Positions 11,127-20,724 of a stretch of DNA of 64,000 nucleotides are shown here, piece by piece. Every line of letters begins with the position of its first letter. Positions within the stretch are counted from its first letter, which is position 1. The stretch spans positions 1,637,501 through 1,701,500 of the forward strand of contig JAWQEG010000526.1 of assembly GCA_033782935.1 (NCBI GenBank). The letters run 5' to 3'. This stretch comes from Petrolisthes cinctipes (Eukaryota; Arthropoda; Malacostraca; Decapoda; Porcellanidae). Below the pieces are notes generated by a model, which searched no databases, was not told the origin of the DNA, and saw nothing but the letters and a program-made list of their open reading frames with translations. A program made the translations under genes and the position numbers.

Positions 11127-11495
11127 GTAAGCTTGAAGATGTTAAAAGGTAATGTTAGATGAGTAATACTTTATGAGAGCTCTGCCTCAATTTTTTGCAT
11201 ATGCATATATGCAAATATGCATGAAAATATATAAAATGTGGCAAAAATCCACGTGGACCTCTTGTAAAGAATTACCATGATATATACATATAATATGGTA
11301 AAGACAGTAGGAAAAATTTTGTTTCGCCTGAAAATTGGTTAGGCCAGGTCAGGTCAAGTCACGTAAAAACAAAGTTATCTCCTCACAATATTTTACACCC
11401 TGTTCCACCACTGTTCACTATGCAAGCATTGCACCACATATATATTTGACTTTAACCTAAGTACATGTACTGTATACTATTTTTTCTCCTTGCAG
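11127..11495 (+). other. Intron 1 of the MULE-derived gene
   Basis: Begins GTAAGC and ends in a pyrimidine tract plus TGCAG. Phase 1, 369 bases. No other feature seen. Confidence 0.65.
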
Positions 11496-12522
11496 AATTC
11501 TTGGCATGGAAAGGTTCTATAGAAATGGATGTAGGAGTTAACTACACAACTCATGGTGGATCCTGGAAGTCCAGTGAAGGAAAAAAACAGATCTTTTACT
11601 GTCGAAGATCTGGTGAGAAGTCGTCCACAAAGACACAAGATACTTCAGAAAAGAAACGTACTGAAAAAAGCCAAGGTATATACTGTACAGTATCATTTTC
11701 CTCTTTGAATGTGCCACCTTTACTGCTCATTTGATTCAGATCAGTTTTCTGGGAGACATAGAGGACTGCTCTCTTAACAGTATGATCAAGAGAAGAATTT
11801 CACTGACATATCAGATTCTAGGAAGTTGTGAGATCATATGTTGAAAGATGATTATAGGGCTGTAGGCCTAATATAATTACAGTAGACTATACTGATCAGC
11901 ATGTTATTTTCCTTTGGCTCTCAACAGGTACTTGTAAGTTGGGGCTTTACTGCACCTCATCAATGGAAGTTGTGAAAGCAGATGGACGGATTCGTGTAAC
12001 CTTTTACACTGACCATCATGATCACGAACTTGGATTTCCAAACTTAGTTCACATGGTACTGCCCAAGAGTGAGAAAGATAGAATTGCAGGTAATGTGACA
12101 GTTAACTACACAGTAGTTTTCAATGTTTATAAATGATACCAAAAACAAATAATGGAAGGACACATACCAGTATAGATATTTGATTCAGATTTTTTTAAAT
12201 GTAAATACCCATTAAAGTAGAATTCTGTACAAGAATGGGTCACTACTTGATATATGTACTGTACAGTACTTTATTGAACTGAAGGCAAATGCTGTATTCT
12301 ATAGGTTTAGATTTAAGTATACAGTACTATATTTCATTCTACTGTACAGTACTAGAGATTTGTAATTTTGTGTCATATTTTCACAAGGAATTGCAGTATT
12401 CAAACATAAGTGCATAATTCTTTATGTTTAAGAATTTATACAGACTACTTAAACTGATATATTTATTTTTTTTCTATGTGGTACAGTACTTTAATATCTA
12501 TGATCATCTTATTTCTTTTTAG

Positions 12523-12549
12523 CAAGCAAGAGCTCCTCATGTTCACAGA
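12523..12549 (+). CDS. Candidate 27-nt cassette microexon
   Basis: Within the long intron between 12089 and 14568, TTCTTTTTAG (ending at 12522) precedes 27 bases, followed by GTAAGTTG from 12550, a near-ideal donor. The length is a multiple of three and phase 1 is preserved, so inclusion would add nine residues (ASKSSSCSQ, shifting the junction residue) without a stop. It could be optional, because direct splicing 12089 to 14568 also keeps frame. Transcript data would be needed to show use. Confidence 0.4.
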
Positions 12550-12624
12550 GTAAGTTGGAATTAATTAATACCTGAATGCAATTTCTGCAATGTATTCTTT
12601 TGGCTGGGTGAAGATGGTGGTGCA

Positions 12625-12770
12625 CTTTTAGATTAATTTTACATTGCTGTGCTATATTCTAGTTGTAATATGGTTTATGTAATTTACTATAGTTGCTACA
12701 TAAGGCTGCATCTTATTCTATATATTGGGACTGCATTAAGCTTATGATCTTGTACAGTAGTTGCATGTGA
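12625..12770. repeat. Direct repeat, left copy, flanking the CR1-like fragment
   Basis: Shares long blocks with 14157-14290, including TTTACATTGCTGTGCTATAT, AGTTGCTACATAA and TGCATCTTATT, in the same orientation. The two copies bracket the intronic LINE fragment. They are much longer than any LINE target duplication, so they probably represent an earlier intronic tandem duplication. Confidence 0.7.
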
Positions 12771-12841
12771 ACCTCTGGCTGTGAATTGATTGTTTAACAT
12801 CATCTAGAACATTCTCCTCCTTTTGGTGCATTTTTTTACCG

Positions 12842-14156
12842 TAGATTACCGTAGACGTTGTACCGGAAGAGGCTCACGCCTGTAACTCCGGATCATCCCC
12901 CTCATCGTCACCAGCAATATAGCCCCGGCTTTGTTGGCGGCTGGGAGCGTTGGTTATTTGTTCTTTATAGTTAAATCTTTGTCCTTGATGTTTCCAATAT
13001 TTGTCTAATTTTGCCTCAAATTTCTCCACCGATACTGCACCCACCACCCAATCTGGCAGGTCATTCCAGTTATTAATCACCCGCTGAGAAAACGTATACT
13101 TCCTTACAATTCAGTCTTGTTCGCTTCTTATATATCTTCTTGATGTTACCTCGGGTGATATAATCTCCTCTCCTCTTGAATATCCCTTCTGTGCAGTCCT
13201 CGTCATATACACCTCCCACAATCTTAAAAGTCTCTATCATATCTCCTCGTGATCTTCTGTAGGTCAATGTAGGCAAATCCAGCTTCTTCAAGTGCTCTTC
13301 ATATGACAAATCTTTTAGTTGTGGTATCTGAACATTTTCGATAGCTTCTATATCTTTTACCAGATGTGGGCACCAAACCTGATTTGCATATTCAATATGA
13401 GGACGTACTAGCGCTGTATATAAGCCCTTGAATATTTCAGGGTCTAAATTTACAAATGTCCGCCTGATAATACCCATAATCTGATTTGCCTTATTTATTT
13501 TTTCAGAGAGATGCTCAGAGAATGACAATCTATCATCCACAATCACACCAATATCCTTTTCCGAGGAGGTCTTGACTATCTTTGATTGCAGGATGTATTC
13601 CTGTTCTGCAACCTTTGATTTCCCTATCCTCATTTGTTTGCTCTTAGCAGGGTGAAAGTGCAACATCCACATTTTTGTCCACTCATGGATTTCATTTAAG
13701 TCCTCTTGCAATTTTCTACAATCATCCTCATTCTTTATCCTACTGAACACTTTTGTGTCATCAGCATATAAGTATACTTCACTGTTGTTCTTTACTACTT
13801 CAGGGAGATCATTAATAAAAATCACAAACAACAGAGGTCCCAGTACAGATCCCCGAGGAATACCACTGGTAACATTTTCCCAATCTGATGCAGTACCATT
13901 TACTATTACCTTCTGTTTCCTTCCAGTTAGGAAGCTCCTTATCCATTCAAGGCACTTTCCCTCAATTCTATAACTAGCCACTTTCTCCATCAATTTTCTA
14001 TGTGGGACACGGTCAAATGCCTTGATGAAATCACAGTACAGTATATCTATAGCTTCACCATCATCTAAAGCCTCCGTCCAACTATCAAGTACTTTAATTA
14101 GTTGCAGTACTGTTGACTTTCCATGAATAAATCCAAACTGTTTCTTACTAAATAAG
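12842..14156 (-). mobile_element. 5'-truncated CR1-like LINE fragment in an intron
   Basis: The minus strand encodes the RT C-terminal half: 13073-13993 has GIPRGSVLGPLLF, YLYADDTKVF and SEKDIGVIVDDRLSF, and after a frameshift near 13080 the last part RVINNWNDLPDWVV is at 12874-13080. The stretch IENVQ-IPQL lacks the usual basic RRATK-type residues, suggesting a small deletion. Endonuclease and the RT fingers are missing. The 3' tail reads CTACGGTAATCTACGGTAA, two copies of a short repeat, as CR1-type tails do. The piece is antisense to the host gene and sits in its last intron. Confidence 0.85.
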
Positions 14157-14290
14157 TGATTTTTAGATTAAGTTTACATTGCTGTGCTATATTTTTATGG
14201 TAATATGGCTTATGAAATGTACTGTAGTTGCTACATAATACTGCATCTTATTATGTCAATCGGGACTGCTTTGAGCTAAATGGTTGTGCA
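14157..14290. repeat. Direct repeat, right copy, flanking the CR1-like fragment
   Basis: Partner of 12625-12770, roughly 85 percent alike by eye. Its right edge runs into unique intron sequence before exon 4. Confidence 0.7.
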
Positions 14291-15259
14291 TTACAATCAT
14301 TATCTTATGCTAGTTTTCAAGAAAGAGATATTTTATTGTGTGTTCTTAACCATAAAACTGTATACAATACTGTAAATTGTCCAATAGATTATTGACTGAC
14401 TAATAGTGTACTTTACAGTACCTGTACTGTATATATATTTGCCAGAACTAGTTGCTGTTTAAATCTGCTAGTTCTTTACTTTATTATTTTTAGTTGCTGC
14501 AGGTGAGATTATATTTTAACATATTAAATTAATTTCAGATATTGTGACTGTATATTTTGTTTTTCAGGTATGATTATGCAAGGGATAGAGCATCACAAAA
14601 TTCTAGAACGAGTACGGGAGACATCTGGACGAAATCGAACATCGATCCTGGAGAAGGACATAGAAAATATCATTGCTGCATATGGACTAAGTGTGAATCA
14701 GAGTCGTCACTCTGATGACAGCAAAAGTGTACGTCTGATTGCTCAAGATATGAAGGATGCTGGAGAACTTCTATACTTTAAAGATCCAAGCAAACCAAAG
14801 TCTCCCACCGAGGAAATTGAGATGATACAAAATATTGTGTGTAAGGAGGATAGCACTAGGTCACAAGTTGAGGAACAAATAACAGAAGTAAAGATGAAAC
14901 TGCAATCACTTCTCTCTGAATGTGATGAAATGAAAGACCTTGAAAGTGTTAAAGCATTAAACAACCATTTATCAAAAGCATATGGTATAGTACATGCTGG
15001 CAGAACATATCCTGCACAGTCAAATAACTTGCCTGTAGATACTTCTACTGTTTTAGAGCCAAGCAATAAAAATGTAGTGAAACAAGACAGATTGCATTCA
15101 ACAAAGAAGAGAAAGCGAAAGGATGAAGGGAAAAGCCTGAAAAAGCCTAGTGTTAGAGCAAGACAGGAGATTGTTGAAAGTCTGGCAAAGTCTCAGTCTG
15201 ATATCAGTTTTCCAATCCTGTCCACTGGTGCTATTTGTGATGAACATAGTTACTGCTGA

Positions 15260-17211
15260 ATTTACTGTTTTATAATAATAGACCTGGGAATAGTTCTGTG
15301 GAAACATGGGAGTATGGTTTGGGCATGTGGAGAGAATGCAGGATGTGGTATTTTGTCAGGAAGTGAAGTTGTGGGACATGGTGTGTGAGGCAGAACACTA
15401 GTCAGATGGGAGAACAGAGTTTTTTTATGTTGCAAATAGAACATATCCCATAAATTATGTTTATTTTTTGCCCCATATATTTGGGCGAGCTTTGATGAGA
15501 TTTTCTTTTTATATGCATTTTTATGGATCTATTTCTTAACCTTTTGATCTGTACATAATTTGGTATTTGAAAAAAATGCTTTACTTTTTACGAAATATAA
15601 TTGAAGGGCAACATTGTTCATTGGTTTTGTAGTTTAAAAAAAGACTTTTTCCAGTAGTACTGTAACTTTATTTCAACCCCTTATGTCTGGGGCCTTTATT
15701 CTTTCCTTGTATCCCTGGTGATTCCTTATACAATATAGAGTATTTGTACCTAACTTTTCAATTTCACCAGCTAAAACATAAACAATACCTCAAGCATAAA
15801 GAAATATTGCAGTACATCTACACTGCTAAATAAACAATTCTCCAATAAACATAACATATGAAAACATCTTCACTTCCCAGCTTTAAACCACGGTTTCATA
15901 TTTCTATTCATCCATATAGATTTACCTGCTGGCAAGATTTATGATAATAGGGTTTAATTTTGCAAGTAAGTTTTAAAGGTTAGAGAAAAAACCCCACAAG
16001 CGGTATTAGCCTACTGTATAAGAGGTCCATATGGCAAACATTTACAAAATGTGTATATTTCAAGAGAGAACAATGCATTATGATGATGTGTAATGAATTT
16101 AAGATGAGATTGCCCTCCCCCCCTTTTTCTTTGTCATAACAGTATATAGAAAATGACAGCTTTCCAGAGCCTAAGTCCAATGTTTTGCTGCCCCTGCACA
16201 CACTGGACAGTCCTGCTGGTAGTCTGCCCAGGTTAGGAGGTCCCCATAGTCTGCTTAATCTCACAGTATCTTACAGTAGATGGTGGGGAAAAAGGCAAAC
16301 TAGGCGTGTGTATGCAGCTCATTACCAACACCAGCACTTCTGCAGGTTTTCACTGGTGGTGGCCACACAACATTTTTATAATTCTGAATCTTGGCTTTGT
16401 AATCAAACTTCAATTCTTGCCTTCACCATACTCTATCAAGATTACTCTCAAACTTCTTTATAGATTCATAAGTGACCGCATACTGGGTCAGTGCTTTCCA
16501 TTCATTGACTATTACAAAAGCAATTTTTCCTTTTATCATGCCTAGTTCGTTCCTAATATTTTTTTTTTAAATGCCCTCTTGTTCTAGATTCTGCTCTCAT
16601 GGGAATGGTACATACCTGTGCATACATCCTCATCATACTTTCCTGACAATATCTTAAAAGTGTCAATTATACTTAAGTTATGTCCCGGTAGTTTGTTCAG
16701 GTTAGGTCGCGGCAGTTTGCCCAAGTTAGGTCCTGATTAAGATACATTGGGTCAGGGAAGAACCTAACAAACGAAAATGACTGTGGAATCGGGGTATTAT
16801 TACAGAATAACTGGGTTTTTGGGTAGGCTTGAGCAGTATTACCACATTAGGCTAGGTCCTGGAAATTTGCCCCAGTCACTTTATGATAGTTTACATTGGT
16901 TATACCCGGTAGTTTGCCCAGGTTAGGTCCCGGTAGTCTGCTGAGGTCTAGGTTAGGTCAAGGCAAGTCAGACTAGTTTCCTAATTATGTTTGTAAACGG
17001 GGCATATCTCGAAAACGGAGCACTTCCGAGAGAAACACCATAGATGAAAAGTGTCTTAGAATGGTCCAAAATACTGGATAATGAAACTAATATATACAAT
17101 ATAGTGAACCCAGGTTTTCTGTAAATTTACCGGAATCGGCCCTATGTCTATTTTATCTGATGTTGAGACTTGAGAGGGGTGTACTGGAGTGGATGGAGGG
17201 ATCACAAGAAT
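15260..17211. other. 3' flank of the MULE-derived gene, noncoding
   Basis: No convincing gene on either strand, although a TIR-driven second gene would be expected to read leftward from 17211. Candidate poly(A) signals AATAAA lie at 15829 and 15844. A scattered short repeat combining GGTAGTTTGCCCAGG with TTAGGTC occurs near 16217, 16684, 16706, 16903 and 16925. Confidence 0.4.
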
Positions 17212-17369
17212 GTTTGTTTACGTTTGTCAGCTGTTGAAGAGCGCGGGACGCTTGGCGGGGGGGGGGGGAAGAATGATGGACCAATGAGGGACGCGCTTAC
17301 TGGAGGTGCTGGCTGCACCAATCACAAGACCCATTAGCAAAGAATGGCCAGCCGTCCCCATCCGCTTCA
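17212..17369 (-). repeat. Right long TIR of the MULE-like element
   Basis: Inverted copy of 10561-10718, ending at TACGTTTGTTTAC-type sequence on the inner side, where similarity stops abruptly. Differences from the left arm are a shorter poly(C), a TT insertion and two transitions. Confidence 0.75.
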
Positions 17370-17378
17370 CAGCGGGAG

Positions 17379-17723
17379 CGACATAACACGGAAGTATCAA
17401 TGGGGGACGGGCCTATGGGAAGGGGGGGTCGGGAACACAGAAAATGGGAGTATATCGGGAATGACTGAGTTAGAGTGAGCAGCGAATGGGGGTAGGGAGG
17501 GGAGGGTATGAGAAAGGAGGGTAAAATGGGGGTGTGGAATACAGAGCACGGCAGTCCCAAGGGGGGTGACTGAAGTAGAGTGTTGAGCGCGGGTAGCGAG
17601 TACAAAGGATGTCGGGCGTGGGGAAAAAAAGGAATAGGTTGAATACAATGAATAGGAATGTTACTGGGGGACAGGTAGGGAAAGCATAAATGGTGAAGGA
17701 TGTATTGGGTACAGTATGACAGG
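17379..17723. other. G-rich spacer, possible Penelope 3' remnant
   Basis: The plus strand is strongly G-rich, with many runs of three or more G. The minus strand has a weak open frame (17470-17736) without recognisable motifs. By position it may be the continuation of the Penelope-like element interrupted at 26.6 kb, but I cannot prove this from sequence. Confidence 0.25.
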
Positions 17724-17725
17724 TA

Positions 17726-18139
17726 CTATCGGCCACAGGTATTCGTACCCACCCCAGTTTTGCCTCAAGCAGATTTCATCTGGTAACACTGAACCCCGTC
17801 CCCCATGTCCAGATGTATGATAATCCTCTATTTCCTACTTCACTTTCCTTTCACATTCTCGTAGTTATTTACTGTATATACCTTGAAGTAATATTATATG
17901 AATATTGTGGTTTATCCATCTATTCAGTCAAACTGTATTTACTGGGAAATTAGAATGATTTTATTGATGAATATTAAGGTTTCCGTTTCCCGTCCCCCTC
18001 CTCCTCTCCCTCTCTGTCTCCTGCTCCTTTCATCCCCCCTCTCCGTCTCCTGTGCTACCTCCCTCCCTCTCTGTCTCCCCTGCTACCTTCCTCGCTCCCC
18101 CTACCAGTCTCTCACTGCTCCCTACCTCCCTCCCTCGAT

Positions 18140-18194
<55 letters not shown>

Positions 18195-18200
18195 GTGTGT
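17726..18200 (+). repeat. Left long TIR of the Tc1/mariner-like element
   Basis: The outer 65 bases are highly similar to the right end. The inner part is diverged but keeps CTTCACTTTCC, TATTTACTGTATA-like and ATTGTGG blocks in the same order, then a pyrimidine-rich tract from about 17990. Confidence 0.55.
18142..18192. repeat. (CT)n microsatellite
   Basis: About 25 uninterrupted CT units at the end of the pyrimidine-rich tract. Confidence 0.95.
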
Positions 18201-18871
18201 GTTATTTAGTTATAATTCCCATTCTGAGCACAAACTTCAGTATTAGCCACATTATTTTTTTCGCCTAAAATTTAATGAAGCCATTTCAAACTTTTGCAAA
18301 CACTCGACAACCCTGGTTAAAGCACATGACCTTTGTTTACCGGAAACTAATAATTACGAATGTTTACGTTTTTGCATAAAAAATATTTGTTCAACATAGC
18401 TGCACAAGTATTACTGTTCCCATTTTAGACATTGGTGTGCTCTGGTTTCCTTAAACTAATATAAACCTAGGGAAGAGATTTTAACATGAGTAAGCACAGA
18501 ACCATTCATTCTCGGAAAAGAGGTTTTAATACACCTGCCAGGATCGTTTTCAGATAAGGTATGCTCCGCCAAGTCGGTTGACATATTGTAATCTAGTATC
18601 TTAATATTATCGGGTTTATGATCCTACGAATGTGTATTTCCCTTTTGTTCTATCCCGACCAACTTTGCTAATCACGGGGAGTATTGACGGCAGCCAAGGA
18701 CAGAGAACCACATAATATTGAATATGAACCTTTACGCTTCAACCCTAGAGATTCAAAAGATTCATGCAGCCGAACGAAGTCGATAACAAATGCGATTCGT
18801 CCACCTCTGGTCACTCCGTGCCTTGCCCACCGTTTGTCCTCAGCAGCTCTCTCTCTGATTAGCCTACAAGT

Positions 18872-20444
18872 ATGGAAGCCTCCGCTGCCAAGATGACATT
18901 AAGGGGACGCATAGTTGGTATGCGAGACCAAGGTGCATCAGTTTCAGCCATTGCACGTGAACTTGGGGTGACAAGAAAAACTGTTCATAAGTGGTGTAAT
19001 AGGTGGGAGGAAGCTGGAGATCTACAGGATCAGCGTAGATGTGGAGGACCAAGGAAAACTTCTGCTGCAGATGATCAGAGAGTTGTGGACGAAGTTAGAA
19101 GAAATCCACTCACAACTGCTGTTGCAGTTCGTAATGCCTTGCGCCTAGATGTGTCAAATGAAACTGTGCGAAGGCGTCTCCATGAGTCAGGTGTTCATCA
19201 CAGAACCCCTGCGTTGAAAGGAAAACTAGAGGAACGACACCGTCTCGCTCGACTGGAGTTTGCTCAACGCTATGCCCAGGAAGGACTGGAGTTTTGGGGC
19301 AGAGTGATCTTTTCAGATGAAAAGACATTCCGGTCTAACACCCACGGCCGGCTGCACTGCTGGAGGCCAAATAACACAAGATATAATAGAGAGAACATCT
19401 ATGAAGAAGCCAAGAGTGGGCATGTTACTTGTAACACCTGGGGGTGGGTTCATTTATTCGGGATTGGAGAACTGGCAGACATCGACGGTCGCTTCACAGC
19501 AGAAAAATACATTGAAATTCTTGATGAAGTAATGCTGCCCACTGTTCGTGCCATGGCTCTGTCAGAAGAACAGATGATATTTATGCACGTAAGAATCCTT
19601 AAACAAAAGTAGGGAATTTTAGACCTGTGTCAACCACTTTCAGATATTTATATGTCCTCTTTATTCCTGCCATAATTTTTCCCAAGTCTCGCCCGGCAGA
19701 GAGAAGTGTGAACCAAAATAAAAGAAAATTTTGCCGGGGTTATAGGATAATCATTAAATTTGTCTGATTGATTTCCCAACTCATTTTAACATCTTACAAT
19801 TAATAACAGTAACCATAACCTATCGTATCCTTACCTAGCGGGATCAACCTTACCGGGCGAGACTTGGAACTTGGGGAACCAAGGTGGAATGGAGGGAGAC
19901 ACCCTATTCCTGCTTAGTTCCCATGTTGCAAGGTTCTCATGGTAAAGATTCCAATCACCAGTAATATAATATACTGTAATTTACAAAAAGGTAAAACTGC
20001 ATGGAAGATAACTCATTTCTTGTGATGCATAAACGAAGTTTTTATAAATACGAAAAATTCACCTGGTTAACCAAAAGATAATATACACCATTACACCTAC
20101 TATATAATGGAAGGTAGTAAACTTTTGATGTTATATTTCAGGACAACTGCCCAATTCACACAGCCAGAGTTGTGACCCAATGGTTCGAAGAACACCCACA
20201 TATAGAAGTGCTGAAGTGGCCAGCCCACAGCCCTGATCTCAATCCCATCGAGAACTGCTGGGGTGCTATTGTGAACTCGTTGGAGGCAGGTCAGGAGAGA
20301 ACATCCCAACAGCTTCTACAACACACTATGACAGAGTGGGAACGATTTAGAAGAAATCAGAACATTATTTACAAACTTGTCGCTTCTGTTCCTGACAGAC
20401 TGCAGGAAGTGATAATGAACAATGGTGGCTGGACTCATTATTAA
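18872..20444 (+). CDS. Tc1/mariner-like DD35E transposase with one intron
   Basis: Two exons, 18872-19588 and 20142-20444, give 339 aa in phase 0. The N-terminus has paired-type helix-turn-helix DNA binding (GASVSAIARELGVTRKTVHKW, then TVRRRLHESG). The catalytic D149 is in IFSDEKTF. The second Asp (D240) is the first codon of exon 2, in FMH-DNCPIHTA. The Glu (E276) is in SPDLNPIENCW, with 35 residues between them, so DD35E. Splicing exactly restores the conserved DNCPIHTA motif. Without splicing, the frame ends at 19612. The length and both halves are intact, so the gene may still be expressible. Tc1/mariner transposases usually have no intron. The start could instead be the ATG at 18893. Confidence 0.88.
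19589..20141 (+). other. Spliceosomal-type intron in the transposase gene
   Basis: Begins GTAAGAATCC and ends TTATATTTCAG, phase 0, 553 bases. It lies immediately before the codon of the second catalytic Asp. It contains a small TIR element. Confidence 0.8.
19682..19867. repeat. MITE-like insertion inside the transposase intron
   Basis: The ends CCAAGTCTCGCCCGGCA and, inverted, CCAAGTCTCGCCCGGTA enclose 186 bases with no coding capacity. No convincing target duplication is visible. Confidence 0.55.
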
Positions 20445-20554
20445 TTTTTATTCCTTTGTAACATCAATGTTACCACACCCACTCTCGGCTTCTTTATAGA
20501 TATTCTCTATTATATCTTGTGTTATTTGTGGCCTCCAGCAGTGCAGCCGGCCGT

Positions 20555-20581
20555 GAGAGAGAGAGAGAGAGAGAGAGAGAG
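20555..20581. repeat. (GA)n microsatellite, left of the CR1-like LINE
   Basis: GA repeats directly abut the 3' end of the minus-strand LINE. The LINE's other end is also abutted by (GA)n. Confidence 0.95.
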
Positions 20582-20724
20582 TTACAAGGAGTTACAAGGA
20601 AAAGAAGTACCCTAGGGGACCTTACGATCCATACAAAGAGGGTACCTGTGGGTTTAGTTGCGCAAGTAGGCGACCGTCCTCGAATGTGTCATGTGAAACC
20701 ATCAAGGAACACTCGCACAACGGC

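Larger units (their letters stand above)
10733..15259 (+). pseudogene. Spliced C2H2 + WRKY-GCM1/FAR1-like gene, MULE-derived, lacking DDE
   Basis: Four exons join with consistent phase 1: 10733-11126, 11496-11675, 11928-12089 and 14568-15259 (donors GTAAGC, GTATAT, GTAATG; acceptors TGCAG, CAACAG, TTTCAG). Together they make 475 codons. Exon 1 has three C2H2 fingers (C-x2-C-x12-H-x4-H) starting at CNYC, CSIC and CKEC. Exons 2-3 encode a zinc fold typical of FAR1, MULE and WRKY-GCM1 proteins: FYCRRSG, then GTCKLGLYC, then FYTDHHDHELGF. Exon 4 has a helical region, acidic segments and a lysine-rich nuclear-signal-like KKRKRK. In MULE transposases the DDE domain would follow a segment like LLYFKDPS, but here it is absent. 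A TAA at 10913-10915 replaces exactly one residue inside finger 2 while frame and finger spacing stay intact. That means a recent nonsense mutation, a sequence error or a non-functional copy. Confidence 0.7.
10561..17369 (+). mobile_element. Candidate Mutator-like element (MULE) with long TIRs
   Basis: The arms 10561-10718 and 17212-17369 are inverted copies with only a few differences, mainly in a poly(C) run. Outside them are CAGCGAGAG (10552-10560) and CAGCGGGAG (17370-17378), matching at 8 of 9 positions. TIRs over 100 bases with a 9-bp duplication are typical of MULEs. The element encloses a gene whose WRKY-GCM1/FAR1-like domain is MULE-derived, and the gene starts 15 bases inside the left arm. 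No DDE transposase was found inside, so it would be non-autonomous or a deletion derivative. An alternative is an inverted segmental copy of a promoter. Confidence 0.6.

Noticed and set aside
15980..16264. Second MULE gene driven from the right TIR on the minus strand
   Set aside because: The 94-codon frame has no recognisable domain, no start near the TIR and no conserved motif.
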